A DNA stretch of 64,000 nt from Saprospiraceae bacterium (GCA_013001595.1 JABDMH010000073.1:1-64000); one strand, 5' to 3'; shown: positions 28,450 through 38,349, numbered from the stretch's first letter. Notes: generated by a model not told the origin, from the letters alone. Translations and numbers: made by a program.

Positions 28450-28985
28450 CCCGCTGCAGATATTTTATTTTTTTTTAAAAATTGAGTCAGTTTCTTTTTG
28501 GCCTGAATCAGTTGAGATTTTGAGGTGTTGATGCTGATGCCCAATTTTTCAGCAATCTCACGATGTTTAAAACCTTCGACAACATATAAATTAAATACGG
28601 TTCGATATCCCACCGGCAATTGATCTAGGACACAGAGAATGTCTTTCTCAAAAAGAAGATCTTCAGCATTAAATTCAGCATCGTAGAGTTTATGTGACAC
28701 TGCCGCAATACTTAGGTTTAAGTTCTGCTTCTTTCTCAAGAACATCAGGGCCTGATTTATGGTAATCCTTTTCATCCATCCCTCAAAACTTCCTTGCCCC
28801 TTGAAATTTGAAATATTAGCAAATATCTTATAAAAACTCTCCAAGAGCACATCTTCAGCATCTTCCTTCTGCCTTAGGTATCTGCGGCAGATGGCAAATA
28901 ACAGCGGTGCATATTGATCATACAGCAGATTCTGAGCCTTACGATCTTTTTGACTACACTTTTTTATTAATTCAACTTCAGTCAT
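28446..28985 (-). CDS. ECF RNA polymerase sigma factor
   Basis: 179-aa sigma-70 of the extracytoplasmic-function type. Region 2 is at residues ~10-75 (LYDQYAPLLFAICRRYL, EDAEDVLLESFYKIF, then FEGWMKRITINQALMFLRK). Region 4 is at ~120-170 (LPVGYRTVFNLYVVEGFKHREIAEKLG, a helix-turn-helix recognising the -35 element). It is followed and overlapped by a membrane protein that probably sequesters it. It diverges from valS across ~200 bp. Target genes are unknown. Confidence 0.92.
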   Translation of the reverse strand: MTEVELIKKCSQKDRKAQNLLYDQYAPLLFAICRRYLRQKEDAEDVLLESFYKIFANISNFKGQGSFEGWMKRITINQALMFLRKKQNLNLSIAAVSHKLYDAEFNAEDLLFEKDILCVLDQLPVGYRTVFNLYVVEGFKHREIAEKLGISINTSKSQLIQAKKKLTQFLKKNKISAAG

Positions 28986-29125
28986 GTCCTGGCAGTATAA
29001 CAGTATTGCATATTCGGAGGTTCCAGATCAATAACGCGTCACAGCAATCAAAGTCTGGCACATTGGTCAACCAAATTGCATAACGAGACTTCGTACGATT
29101 TTAAACTCATCCATGTAGATGCATC

Positions 29126-29154
29126 TTTAGGTTACAATGGTGTATGTATCTTTG
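29126..29154 (+). promoter_or_regulatory. Candidate valS promoter
   Basis: TATCTTTG at 29147-29154 is an exact Bacteroidota -7 box. TTTA at 29126-29129 could be a weak -33 element at a 17-bp spacing. Transcription starting about 7 bp downstream would give a ~20-nt leader to ATG 29183 and would exclude the upstream in-frame ATG at 29144, which lies within the promoter. Confidence 0.5.
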
Positions 29155-29182
29155 TGCCTCATTACCAAGATTGATACAAACA

Positions 29183-31828
29183 ATGGAAATCAGCAGCCGA
29201 TATACCCCCGATACAGTTGAAGAAAAATGGTATGCACATTGGCAGTCAAAAGGATACTTTAAGTCAAGTCCTGATGATCGAGAACCGTACACGATAGTAA
29301 TTCCTCCTCCCAATGTCACGGGAGTCTTGCATATGGGGCATATGCTGAACAATACAATTCAGGATGTGCTGATTCGAAAGGCTCGTATGGATGGGAAAAA
29401 CGCTTGCTGGGTACCCGGTACAGATCATGCTTCCATAGCTACCGAAGCCAAGGTAGTTAGGTGGCTGCGGGAGGAGAAAAACCTCTCCAAGGCGGATTTG
29501 GGTAGGGAAGACTTTCTCAAGTATGCCTGGCAATGGAAGGAAAAGTATGGTGGAATCATTCTCGAACAACTGCAAAAACTAGGTGCTTCATGTGATTGGG
29601 ATCGGACAGCATTTACGATGGATGAGGACAGATCCACCCAGGTAATCAGAGCCTTTGTCGATCTATACAAAAAAGGCAAATTATACCGCGACTGGCGGAT
29701 GGTCAACTGGGATCCCCAGGCACAGACCGTACTGAGCAATGAGGAGGTAATATATACGGAAGAGCGGACCAATTTGTACCATGTAAAATATCAGGTGGTT
29801 GGCACAGAAGATTTCATAACCATCGCCACTACCCGTCCCGAGACCATCTTGGGTGACACAGCCATAGCTGTACATCCGGACGATGATCGCTATAAACATC
29901 TCCATGGTACCAAGGCGTTGGTGCCAATGGTAGACCGTGAAATCCCGATTATCGCTGACACCTATGTTGATCAGACATTCGGAACCGGAGCACTAAAGAT
30001 TACGCCTGCCCACGATGTCAATGACTATGCCATTGGCAAAAAGCACAACTTAGCCGTGATCGATGTGCTCACTGATGATGGTCATATGAGCGAAGCAGCA
30101 CAGTTTTTTGTTGGGGACGATCTGCTGACTGCGCGAAAAAATATAGTCAAAGCACTCAAAGAGAAAGGTCAGCTGGAGCGTCTAGAGCCTTATCAGCATA
30201 ACGTTGGCAGATCTGAGCGTACGCATGCAGTCGTGGAGCCAAGACTTTCTCTCCAATGGTACGTAGATATGAAAACGCTCAGCAAACCTGCCATGGATGC
30301 CGTGATGACTGATGAAGTGGCTTTCTTCCCAAAAAACCAGAAGAACACGTATCGACATTGGATGGAAAACATCCGAGATTGGTGTATCTCCCGACAATTG
30401 TGGTGGGGCCATCGCATTCCTGCCTACTACTATGAAGATCATGTCTTCGTCGCAGAATCTGCTGAAGAGGCCTTAGCTCAGGCCCGAGAAAAGACTGCTG
30501 AAGATCTCAATCTAACTGATCTGCGACAGGAAGAAGATGTGTTGGACACATGGTTTAGTTCGTGGCTCTGGCCCTTTAGTGTGTTTAATGGCTTGACGGA
30601 CAATGAAGAGGTGAACTACTATTATCCCACTACTGTGCTGGTCACTGGATGGGACATCATCTTTTTGTGGGTCGCTAGAATGATAATGAGTGGGTATGAG
30701 TGGAAGAATGAACGCCCTTTCAAGGAAGTCTATTTCACAGGCATGGTGCGAGATCAGCAGCGCCGAAAAATGAGTAAGTCGCTAGGAAATTCTCCCGATG
30801 CGTTGTCTCTAATTGACAAATTTGGGGCCGATGGTGTTCGTTTCGGCATTCTTTCTAGTTCACCAGCAGGTGGAGATTTGCTTTTTGACGAAAAGCTCTG
30901 TGAGCAAGGTCGAAATTTCTGCAACAAGATCTGGAACGCCATGCGACTCATCAAAAGTTGGGAGCATGATGCACAATCAGATACGGAGCCTTCAGCAGCT
31001 AACCAAGCAGCCGTTGATTGGATAGAAGCTAAGATGAATGCCCTCTTGATCGACATTGACAAAGATCTAAAGTCTTACCGATTGTCGGACGTGCAAATGA
31101 AATTGTACTCTTTCATTTGGTCTGATTTCTGCAGTTGGTTTTTGGAGATGGTCAAACCCAAAAATGGGAATGCACCATCTGCCAAGACCTACCAAAAGTC
31201 TGTCGAAATCTTCAGTAAGCTCATGCAGATGCTTCATCCTTTTATGCCATTTATCACCGAAGAGGTATGGCATTTACTGTCAGACAGATCCGGTCAAGAT
31301 TGTATGGTATCATCCTATCCGAAGCAAGATGGCTCAGAGATAAGATCCATTTCCGAGCTCGAATATCTCAAAGAAGTTGTGGTGAAAGTACGGGAACTTC
31401 GCGCCAAGCAAGGACTAAAGGCACGTCTTCCCTTACCACTGCTGATCATCGGGTCTACAAAAAAGCAGCAGTTGATGCAGTGGTCAGGATGGAAGGAACT
31501 GCTACAAGAATTGGCTTCGATAGCATCGATCGAACTAATCGACTCACCTCCCGAAGGAGCCCAATACCTAACTTTTGTTGTGGGAACGGATAAATTCTAC
31601 GTTGAGGTCGAAAAAGAGATTGATCTCGCTGAAGAAATGGAAAAAGCGAAAGCTGAACTTACCTATCAGAAGGGGTTTGTCAACTCTATTCGTAAAAAGC
31701 TCGACAATGACCGTTTTGTCAATAATGCACCTGAGGCAGTGGTTCAAAAAGAACGACAAAAACTGGCCGACGGTGAAAAACGTATTGCAATGTTGGAGGA
31801 GAGCTTACTAAGATTAAATAGTCTGTAG
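29183..31828 (+). CDS. valS: Valyl-tRNA synthetase
   Basis: Charges tRNA-Val in the cytoplasm. Class I catalytic signatures are present: PNVTGVLHMGHMLNN (HIGH motif, near residue 50) and RRKMSKSLGNSP (KMSKS, near 529). The editing domain is seen as TTRPETILGDTAIAV near 225. A tRNA-binding anticodon domain and a C-terminal coiled-coil arm (EKEIDLAEEMEKAKAEL) complete a normal 881-aa enzyme. The start at 29183 agrees with the promoter and with the ISSRYTPDTVEEKWY opening of the family. Confidence 0.97.
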   Translation: MEISSRYTPDTVEEKWYAHWQSKGYFKSSPDDREPYTIVIPPPNVTGVLHMGHMLNNTIQDVLIRKARMDGKNACWVPGTDHASIATEAKVVRWLREEKNLSKADLGREDFLKYAWQWKEKYGGIILEQLQKLGASCDWDRTAFTMDEDRSTQVIRAFVDLYKKGKLYRDWRMVNWDPQAQTVLSNEEVIYTEERTNLYHVKYQVVGTEDFITIATTRPETILGDTAIAVHPDDDRYKHLHGTKALVPMVDREIPIIADTYVDQTFGTGALKITPAHDVNDYAIGKKHNLAVIDVLTDDGHMSEAAQFFVGDDLLTARKNIVKALKEKGQLERLEPYQHNVGRSERTHAVVEPRLSLQWYVDMKTLSKPAMDAVMTDEVAFFPKNQKNTYRHWMENIRDWCISRQLWWGHRIPAYYYEDHVFVAESAEEALAQAREKTAEDLNLTDLRQEEDVLDTWFSSWLWPFSVFNGLTDNEEVNYYYPTTVLVTGWDIIFLWVARMIMSGYEWKNERPFKEVYFTGMVRDQQRRKMSKSLGNSPDALSLIDKFGADGVRFGILSSSPAGGDLLFDEKLCEQGRNFCNKIWNAMRLIKSWEHDAQSDTEPSAANQAAVDWIEAKMNALLIDIDKDLKSYRLSDVQMKLYSFIWSDFCSWFLEMVKPKNGNAPSAKTYQKSVEIFSKLMQMLHPFMPFITEEVWHLLSDRSGQDCMVSSYPKQDGSEIRSISELEYLKEVVVKVRELRAKQGLKARLPLPLLIIGSTKKQQLMQWSGWKELLQELASIASIELIDSPPEGAQYLTFVVGTDKFYVEVEKEIDLAEEMEKAKAELTYQKGFVNSIRKKLDNDRFVNNAPEAVVQKERQKLADGEKRIAMLEESLLRLNSL

Positions 31829-31889
31829 CAAATCTTGGGGTATTTTCAAGCCTAGCAATACCCAAAATCCCCTCAATCTTACTGAAAAA

Positions 31890-31922
31890 AAAGTGTCAAG
31901 TGCTTTACACACTTGACACTTT
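31890..31922 (+). terminator. valS terminator hairpin
   Basis: A perfect 13-bp stem (31890-31902 pairing with 31910-31922, core AGTGTCAAGTG/CACTTGACACT) with a 7-nt loop lies 62 bp after the valS stop. It is flanked by an A-run on the left and T-rich sequence on the right, so it could stop transcription from both directions. Confidence 0.7.
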
Positions 31923-31938
31923 GATCTTTTCATAACTA

Positions 31939-32100
31939 AGACTCTGTCAACTGGAAGATTGTCGTTAATTTATGGCTCCTTTTTGCGAAAGCCTTTGTTG
32001 CAAATACTCAACAGGGCTATGGCCATGATTCCGTTTTGACGCCTTGTCTTTCACAAAAATGACCTCAAAATTTTTCAACATATTCCAGTGGACAGAGTCT
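31939..32100. mobile_element. Miniature inverted-repeat element (MITE), copy 1
   Basis: 162 bp bounded by 16-bp terminal inverted repeats with one mismatch: AGACTCTGTCAACTGG at 31939-31954 and CCAGTGGACAGAGTCT at 32085-32100. It contains no gene. The interior shares blocks with the element at 60989-61179, including ATTGTC, TTTTTGC, a TACTC...CAG block and GCTATGGC in the same order. It lies between the valS terminator and the 3' end of the T9SS gene. No clear target-site duplication was found. The mobilising transposase is not in the window. Confidence 0.7.
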
Positions 32101-32106
32101 AGGACT

Positions 32107-34074
32107 CTAATGTGTCACTAAAATGTGTTCTGTTTTCGTCCCTTCCCTGGTAGCCACTCTGATGATGTAATTACCACTGGGATATTTGGTCATATTGTAA
32201 CTCAATCGTTGTGAATGAATGCGCTGCTTAGTATCAGCCATCAGGATCTTACCCTGAGCATCAGCTAAAAATATCGTGGCATCACTAGGCGTTTCGAAGT
32301 CAATATCCACGGTAACAAAATCCCTAACAGGATTGGGAAAAATCTGTACGCTGTTCTCCGGCAGTGGATTCTCATCAACAGCCGTACTCACAATCTCCAA
32401 CTCTAAACCTATCGCAGCATTCCATGGAATACCATTATTGGTAAACAATCGGAAATTACCCAATTCTTCAAAGTAGGCTAACGAACTGATTTTAAACACA
32501 GGATACTCTTGATCAACCACTTGGAAGACTTCATTGGCAGGACCTGTGTATTGAATCGCAACGAAATACTCCTTGCCTGGTTCCAGAACAACTGGATCTT
32601 CATTTTCCGTAAAATCTAGCACATCCTCTACAAAAAATGGACCGCCGCTTGCATCGTCGTCAGAATTGAATAAATAGGTGCCGATGCCAATAATCATATC
32701 ATCTTGGATCATCTGATCAATAGAAGTAATACCATTTAAAGCAAAGTTTAAATTAAGTAAAGTATCACCTTGCTGGATGGTGGAGTCGGCTATTTCAAAT
32801 ACATAAGCAATGACGCTTTTTCCAGCCAAGTCTGCATCATTGATAAAGGCATTAAAAGATATTCTTGATATCTGAAGATCGTCGGTGAAGGTACTTGGTA
32901 TCTTAAATACATTGCCCCAGGCAAAGGTGTTCAGATCACCGACTGCACTTCCATTAAATCCACCCAAAGACCCTCCTGTGGGTATTTTATTGTACGTAAA
33001 GTCTGAGACAAGAAAGGCGCGTGAATCTACATTGTCATCTGGCTTGACGATCTCTCCCACAGTGTCTCCTTTTACCTCAATGTTGTATGCGGTTATGTAA
33101 TTATTATCAGGACCATTTTGCTGGGCTTGAGAAGGGATCCAATTTTCAAAGTCATGAATCAACGTGTCTCCTGCAGCAATTCCATCAATGTAGGCCGTAT
33201 CACTGAATACCAACGTTTGATTTCCATCAAGTACCCTTGCCCAAATCATTACCGTATCGGTGACATCCGTATCTCCATGATTGGCAAACTCCACCTCCAA
33301 GTCAAGCGTGTCGTCCACAATTCCGAAATCGGGTGTCTCAAAATAGGTGACATTGTTGAAAGTGGTAATTGCCAAGTCCAAACCTCGGTCGGCGAAAAGC
33401 TGAACATCATCAATCAACCAATAGTAATATTCACCATCCCATACAAACTTCACCCTCACGTCTGCCTGACCGGCTGCAAGATCACTAATATCTTGGACTA
33501 CAATATCTAGGGCTCCCGTTCTCTCATTGGAGCCTATATCATCATTAACTTCAAAGCTGGTCCAGGTCATTCCCCCATCATTACTAATTTCGAAAGAAGA
33601 AGCAGGAGTAGTGGCATCTCGGGTGCCAGGATCTGGATCACCATCATCTTTGGCAAAATATCGATAGAATTGATAAAATGAAAGCAACACAGAGCTTTCC
33701 CCTGTGAAATCCATAGGTGGTGAAGTAATCTCACCGCGTTGCGGGGAAGGTGCTGGACCTGTGCCAAAAGCTTCTTCAACACCGCCGTTGTCCAGCCCGT
33801 CAGAATCAAACAATAATGCTCCTCCACCAGATGCAGAAGCAATAGGAGTAGTCCCGGGGTTATAAGCTCCGGTCCCCGCATCTCCGGTAGGGGTCCATAC
33901 CCAAAGGGCATTGGCGCTACTGTCAGCGACACTAGAAGAAATCCCTTCTGGAGTCCAACCTTCGAGGCCTTCATCAAAGGGATAACTATAAATTGGCATT
34001 TGCGCAGACATGGTCACGATTGTGCCTAGTGTAAGTAGAACCGTTGCAAGTGTTTGAAGGTAAGATTGATACAT
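32107..34074 (-). CDS. Secreted protein with type IX sorting domain
   Basis: Large exported protein of 655 residues. A signal peptide (LATVLLTLGTIVTMSAQ) is followed by a jelly-roll-like region (YSYPFDEGLEGWTPEG, then SFYQFYRYFAKDDGD, residues ~20-180). Beta-sandwich modules rich in Asp/Gly come next. The C-terminal ~80-residue sorting domain (VQIFPNPVRDF, then YPSGNYIIRV and a final KTEHILVTH) is recognised by the type IX system. Start chosen at ATG 34074. The longer frame begins with TTG inside the promoter box. Enzymatic role not evident; it may be an adhesin or hydrolase accessory. Confidence 0.85.
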   Translation of the reverse strand: MYQSYLQTLATVLLTLGTIVTMSAQMPIYSYPFDEGLEGWTPEGISSSVADSSANALWVWTPTGDAGTGAYNPGTTPIASASGGGALLFDSDGLDNGGVEEAFGTGPAPSPQRGEITSPPMDFTGESSVLLSFYQFYRYFAKDDGDPDPGTRDATTPASSFEISNDGGMTWTSFEVNDDIGSNERTGALDIVVQDISDLAAGQADVRVKFVWDGEYYYWLIDDVQLFADRGLDLAITTFNNVTYFETPDFGIVDDTLDLEVEFANHGDTDVTDTVMIWARVLDGNQTLVFSDTAYIDGIAAGDTLIHDFENWIPSQAQQNGPDNNYITAYNIEVKGDTVGEIVKPDDNVDSRAFLVSDFTYNKIPTGGSLGGFNGSAVGDLNTFAWGNVFKIPSTFTDDLQISRISFNAFINDADLAGKSVIAYVFEIADSTIQQGDTLLNLNFALNGITSIDQMIQDDMIIGIGTYLFNSDDDASGGPFFVEDVLDFTENEDPVVLEPGKEYFVAIQYTGPANEVFQVVDQEYPVFKISSLAYFEELGNFRLFTNNGIPWNAAIGLELEIVSTAVDENPLPENSVQIFPNPVRDFVTVDIDFETPSDATIFLADAQGKILMADTKQRIHSQRLSYNMTKYPSGNYIIRVATREGTKTEHILVTH

Positions 34075-34161
34075 GCTACTTTTAATTTGTTCGGAAATTT
34101 GAATTAGATAAATAACGAATTTGAGGTGATAGCAGTTGCGTGTGTCGCTCAGATTAGCGGC

Positions 34162-34169
34162 CAAAGATA
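34162..34169 (-). promoter_or_regulatory. -7 promoter box of the T9SS protein gene
   Basis: Minus-strand TATCTTTG, identical to the valS box, about 88 bp before ATG 34074. It overlaps the TTG that opens the longest frame, which argues for the downstream ATG as the real start. No convincing -33 element was found. Confidence 0.45.
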
Positions 34170-34246
34170 ATATAAAATATACGTATAACTAGGAGCAGAT
34201 GTTGTTTGCATGGATGGTCAAATCGCTCCTTATCAACCCTCCAAAA

Positions 34247-35218
34247 TCAATGATCCTCAGCCAAAAGCATTTCCGCAGTAATCGGCACTACACCTGGATG
34301 TTGACAAGTAAGTGTACCGGCAAAACTGGACCAATAGGCAACGTCTCTAAAGCCAGAACCCACCAGGTAGGTCAGGGATGCCATACTAATCACTGTGTCA
34401 CCCGCACCACAGACATCAACAATGGATTTTTTGGGCACTGGTAGCATATGCGCTTCCCCTTCCGTATTGAGATAGATGCCTTTATCAGAAAGTGTTATCA
34501 TCACGATCTTGCACTCAAGCTTTCCTCGCAGGTATCCTGCAGCTCGACCTAAGTCCGTTGCATTCAGTCCTACATCAAATGGCAAACTCGTCCGTAGCTC
34601 TAGCAAATTGGGTTTAAAAATATCGACCCCTTGATAGGTGTAAAAATTGTCAAATTTTGGGTCGACACAAGTCTGTATGCCTTTCTCTTTACATAGTGCC
34701 AGCAGCATCTGGATACTTTGTTGAGTCAAAACACCCTTATTGTAGTCCTGAAGAATGACCATTTCAATAGACACTTTTCGCATTAACCGGTCAAGGCTAC
34801 TGAACAAATCGATTCGTTCTACATCAGAGAGTGCATGCCGTTCCTCTCTGTCGACGCGTAGGAGGTGCTGATCGGAAGACATGACTCTGGTCTTACTGGT
34901 TGTGACGCGCTCACTGTCGATGACACAGCTTCCATCAATAGATTTTGTATCTAACAACCTACGAATCGTGGCACCCTCACTGTCTTTGCCGATCATACCT
35001 GCCAGATATACTTCTGCACCCAAACCCTTTAAGTTCAATGCCACATTGGCGGCTCCTCCCAGGCAGGTATGTGTACTCTGATATTCGAGCACCGGTACTG
35101 GGGCCTCAGGGGAGATCCGATTGACGTGGCCAGATAGATAGCTGTCCAGCATGACATCTCCAACGACGAGGACCTTTCTACCTTTGAAATCATTCAACAG
35201 ATCTTTTAAATGGCTCAT
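34247..35218 (-). CDS. rfaE1: D-glycero-beta-D-manno-heptose-7-phosphate kinase
   Basis: PfkB-family sugar kinase that phosphorylates C1 of heptose-7-phosphate on the way to ADP-heptose for LPS core. VVGDVMLDSYLSGHVNRISPEAPVPV at the N-terminus and CLGGAANVALNLKGLG mark the HldE-N/RfaE branch. DVCGAGDTVISM near residue 255 holds the catalytic Asp and anion hole. The adenylyltransferase half found in fused HldE enzymes is absent, so a separate rfaE2 is expected elsewhere. It overlaps waaA by 4 bp, forming an LPS inner-core operon. Confidence 0.88.
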   Translation of the reverse strand: MSHLKDLLNDFKGRKVLVVGDVMLDSYLSGHVNRISPEAPVPVLEYQSTHTCLGGAANVALNLKGLGAEVYLAGMIGKDSEGATIRRLLDTKSIDGSCVIDSERVTTSKTRVMSSDQHLLRVDREERHALSDVERIDLFSSLDRLMRKVSIEMVILQDYNKGVLTQQSIQMLLALCKEKGIQTCVDPKFDNFYTYQGVDIFKPNLLELRTSLPFDVGLNATDLGRAAGYLRGKLECKIVMITLSDKGIYLNTEGEAHMLPVPKKSIVDVCGAGDTVISMASLTYLVGSGFRDVAYWSSFAGTLTCQHPGVVPITAEMLLAEDH

Positions 35219-36450
35219 CCAATCAAATTATGCTCAGAAAGGTAACGGAGTATTTTGGATGATGCTCCCTTATTGGCCTGCAAATACTCGTAAATTAAAT
35301 TTTGTGCAGTCTGATAAGTGGCGTCGTTCTGTAGTCGATCGGCCACAGTTGTAAATGCTTTGGTAGAGTCAACACTAAAGACAGCCCCCAATGCTACTAA
35401 GTCTACTGCCTCACGAAACTTCTGATAGTTCGGTCCAAATATAATCGGTAATCCAGCTGCTGCCGGTTCTAGTATACTATGTAGACCATGACCAAATGCT
35501 CCGCCAACATATGCCAAATAACCGTACTGGTATAGCTGCGCCAAGTCACCCATGGTGTCAACAGAGATTATATTCGTCTTCATGGTTTGCCCTGAACACA
35601 GGGCAGAAAAGCGATCGGTTCCGGCTTCTAGGTAGGAGTCGATCTTTTCAAGGGACTTCTCATCAACTTCGTGAGACGCAATGATAAACAGATACTTGTC
35701 TTTCTTAGCGGCATTGATAAAAGGGGCCAGATGGACCATGTCGGCAGGCCAAACACTTCCAAAGATGAATACGCGATGCCCGGCAATGAGATCATCGAGA
35801 AAATCGAATGATTTCTTTTCATGATTTATGGACAAGACTCGATCTATCCTGGTGTCCCCAACCGTTGACACCTGGCTCAATCCCTTTGCTTCTAGTAGTT
35901 CCTGTGATGCACCATCTTGCGTAAAAGCATAATTAAGCTGGCTGAAGATGTTGAATAGCCTGCGAAAGTGACTCCTAAGCAAAAAATGACGAGGGTGCAA
36001 AAGGAGAGACACATAGATGAAAGGTACACCTCGATCATTCAGTATTTTCAGGTGATTAAACCAAAAGTCATATTTCACCATAATCGCTAATCTGGGCTTT
36101 AAGCGATCAATGAATTTTCTAGCTCTATCAGGCGTATCCAACGGCATATAACAGACAAGGTCAGCATGCTGAAAATCCTTGCGAGTCGTATACCCACTGG
36201 GAGAAAAAAAGGTAAGGACGATCTGTTGCGAAGGATGCCTCTGTCTCATCATCTCAATGATGGGCCTGCCTTGTTCAAATTCACCCAATGAGGAACAATG
36301 CATCCAAATGGGAGCATCAAAGTTGAATGCTTCCAACCTCACCTCTTGCGTTTTCCGGCCACTCACCCATGCCCTGGCCTTTGGGGAGAAGAGTTGAGCG
36401 AGAACAACCACCCAATAATAGACCTTGATACCAAATGAATACAACCACAT
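35215..36450 (-). CDS. waaA: 3-deoxy-D-manno-octulosonic acid (Kdo) transferase
   Basis: Attaches Kdo to lipid A at the inner membrane. One N-terminal membrane helix (YSFGIKVYYWVVVLAQLF) is followed by a GT-B fold. MHCSSLGEFEQGRP near residue 52 contains the catalytic Glu. TRIDRVLSI and the C-terminal YVGGAFGHGLHSILEPAAAG contain the CMP-Kdo-binding segments. 411 aa is typical. It is followed by the heptose kinase with a 4-bp overlap and starts 1 bp after the preceding outer-membrane-like gene. Confidence 0.93.
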   Translation of the reverse strand: MWLYSFGIKVYYWVVVLAQLFSPKARAWVSGRKTQEVRLEAFNFDAPIWMHCSSLGEFEQGRPIIEMMRQRHPSQQIVLTFFSPSGYTTRKDFQHADLVCYMPLDTPDRARKFIDRLKPRLAIMVKYDFWFNHLKILNDRGVPFIYVSLLLHPRHFLLRSHFRRLFNIFSQLNYAFTQDGASQELLEAKGLSQVSTVGDTRIDRVLSINHEKKSFDFLDDLIAGHRVFIFGSVWPADMVHLAPFINAAKKDKYLFIIASHEVDEKSLEKIDSYLEAGTDRFSALCSGQTMKTNIISVDTMGDLAQLYQYGYLAYVGGAFGHGLHSILEPAAAGLPIIFGPNYQKFREAVDLVALGAVFSVDSTKAFTTVADRLQNDATYQTAQNLIYEYLQANKGASSKILRYLSEHNLIG

Positions 36451-36451
36451 A

Positions 36452-37195
36452 TCAATAATATCTCTGTTCTCTAGTGAGGGCTATGGGAAATAGCCAACCA
36501 ATCTTCATCGTACTGAGTAAATCTATACGCCGATCGGTATCTGTTGATCTTTGATCATAGTTGTATCTTCGAACATTACTTGTCAGACCTTGAGTGAATT
36601 CAAATCCAGCAACAAAATTGACAAGCCGATTTTTACTTAGATGTAGGTAGCCCAAGAATTGGTGAAAACTGACTCCGCGACTTAATCGATCGTACCCTCT
36701 CGAATAAGGTTCCGATAATTGAATAATACTATCGAAATCATCAACAAAACGGATCCGATGCGACAGGACACCAATCCCACCGGTACATAGAATGCCTGAC
36801 GCTTTGCCAAGATCACGTATCTTAAAAAGAAATCCTGCTCGTCCATAGGCATGGTACCCTCGCTCTCTGAGGAAGATACTGGCGAACTGCATATCTGTAC
36901 CAATAATCCCACCTTCCGTTGTCAACAGGGAGGACAGTACATTTTCCTTTACATCAGACCCAAAAAGAAGATTGAACCCAAATCCAAAAAAGAGTCCTTT
37001 CTGGGTGAGCACAGAGGTGCCCACACCCAAGTCAAAATGGGAGCCAAACCGGTCAGCCAAATCCCCCCCAGGCAAACCGACACCATAATGTAGATGTGGA
37101 ATCACAAAGTTGCTTGCTTTCTGAACAGTGTCTTGCCCTTGTAGCATCACACTGAGAAAAAAAGCCAAGATAAAAATGGAACAGTCAAGCTTCAT
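36452..37195 (-). CDS. Predicted outer-membrane beta-barrel protein, unknown role
   Basis: A signal peptide (FILAFFLSVMLQGQ) leads into ~225 residues of alternating hydrophobic and polar strands rich in Gly, Phe and Tyr, as in small outer-membrane barrels. The N-terminal mature part reads HLHYGVGLPGGDLADRFGSH. No family is recognised. It directly precedes waaA with a 1-bp gap and is probably transcribed with it, so a role in LPS or envelope homeostasis is possible. ATG 37195 is preferred, since the longer frame begins with TTG inside a promoter box. Confidence 0.55.
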   Translation of the reverse strand: MKLDCSIFILAFFLSVMLQGQDTVQKASNFVIPHLHYGVGLPGGDLADRFGSHFDLGVGTSVLTQKGLFFGFGFNLLFGSDVKENVLSSLLTTEGGIIGTDMQFASIFLRERGYHAYGRAGFLFKIRDLGKASGILCTGGIGVLSHRIRFVDDFDSIIQLSEPYSRGYDRLSRGVSFHQFLGYLHLSKNRLVNFVAGFEFTQGLTSNVRRYNYDQRSTDTDRRIDLLSTMKIGWLFPIALTREQRYY

Positions 37196-37201
37196 GTCAG
37201 G

Positions 37202-37209
37202 CAAAGATA
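37202..37209 (-). promoter_or_regulatory. -7 promoter box upstream of the barrel-waaA-rfaE1 operon
   Basis: Minus-strand TATCTTTG ends only 6 bp before ATG 37195. A transcript starting at the usual distance would begin at or within a base or two of the start codon, giving a leaderless or nearly leaderless mRNA. No -33 element at normal spacing was seen. Confidence 0.35.
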
Positions 37210-37360
37210 GATCAACTGTGCTTATGTGGTAACTTCGAGCAAAGTCCCAAAAAACTCATTCTGCAAGCACGATAATAGGCTCTGGAAGCTCATGGACTGT
37301 CTGCGTAAGGTATCCCACTGATGGCTGCTCCTACAAATTAGTCAGATGGATGACATTTAT

Positions 37361-37368
37361 TACCTTTG
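37361..37368 (+). promoter_or_regulatory. -7 promoter box of the UDP-xylose synthase operon
   Basis: TACCTTTG matches TAnnTTTG and lies 24 bp before ATG 37393. It overlaps the TTG at 37366 that opens the longest frame, supporting the ATG as the real start. It heads the run of three overlapping polysaccharide genes. Confidence 0.4.
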
Positions 37369-37392
37369 ACAGCTGTCATCAATGGCGTTCAA

Positions 37393-38349
37393 ATGAGTAG
37401 AATATTGATCACCGGCGCAGCCGGATTCTTGGGTTCCCATCTTTGTGATCGTTTTTATAATGAAGGTTATGAAGTAGTGGGAATGGATAATCTGCTCACA
37501 GGTTCATTGCAAAACATCGAGCATCTTTTCAAAAAGGAACGCTTTGATTTCTATCATCATGATGTGAGCAAATTTGTACATGTGCCTGGCCCCATTGATT
37601 TCATCTTGCATTTTGCTTCGCCAGCTAGCCCGATCGATTACCTGAAAATGCCCATTCAGACCTTGAAAGTGGGATCGTTGGGCACCCATAATCTGCTGGG
37701 CCTGGCGAGGGTCAAAAACAGCCGGATTTTAATCGCGTCAACATCTGAAGTATATGGTGACCCCATGGAACACCCCCAAACAGAAAGTTATTGGGGAAAT
37801 GTTAATCCCGTGGGACCAAGGGGTGTCTATGATGAGGCCAAACGCTTTCAAGAGGCAATTACAATGGCTTATCATACTGCCCATGGTGTCGAAACCCGGA
37901 TTGTACGTATCTTTAATACCTACGGATCACGTATGAGGGTTCAAGATGGACGGGCCCTTCCTGCTTTTATGGGACAAGCCCTTAAAGGAGACCCCATCAC
38001 GATCTTTGGAGATGGATCCCAAACACGTTCATTCTGCTATGTTGATGATACGGTGGAAGGAATTTTCCGACTTCTTCACTCGGAATACACTGGACCGGTC
38101 AATATTGGAAATCCAACCGAGATCACAATAAAACAACTCGCAGAAGAAATTCTGGAGTTGGTCGAAGACACCACATCGGAAATTATATATCAAGATTTGC
38201 CACTTGATGATCCTAAAGTCAGACAACCCGATATTTCCCTAGCTGGCAAACTGCTGGATTGGAGACCCAAGGTAGACCGCAAAGAAGGTTTAGACCGAAC
38301 GCTTGCATATTTTCGTGAGGCTGTAAAACAAAAGAATGAGATCGTTTAG
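37393..38349 (+). CDS. UDP-glucuronate decarboxylase (UDP-xylose synthase)
   Basis: Extended SDR that oxidises and decarboxylates UDP-glucuronate to UDP-xylose for polysaccharide synthesis. NAD-binding [12 protein letters not shown] starts at residue 7. The catalytic pair is in [30 protein letters not shown] and [15 protein letters not shown] are typical of the UXS branch. 318 aa is the length of the soluble bacterial forms. It overlaps rfbB by 14 bp. Confidence 0.88.
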   Translation: MSRILITGAAGFLGSHLCDRFYNEGYEVVGMDNLLTGSLQNIEHLFKKERFDFYHHDVSKFVHVPGPIDFILHFASPASPIDYLKMPIQTLKVGSLGTHNLLGLARVKNSRILIASTSEVYGDPMEHPQTESYWGNVNPVGPRGVYDEAKRFQEAITMAYHTAHGVETRIVRIFNTYGSRMRVQDGRALPAFMGQALKGDPITIFGDGSQTRSFCYVDDTVEGIFRLLHSEYTGPVNIGNPTEITIKQLAEEILELVEDTTSEIIYQDLPLDDPKVRQPDISLAGKLLDWRPKVDRKEGLDRTLAYFREAVKQKNEIV

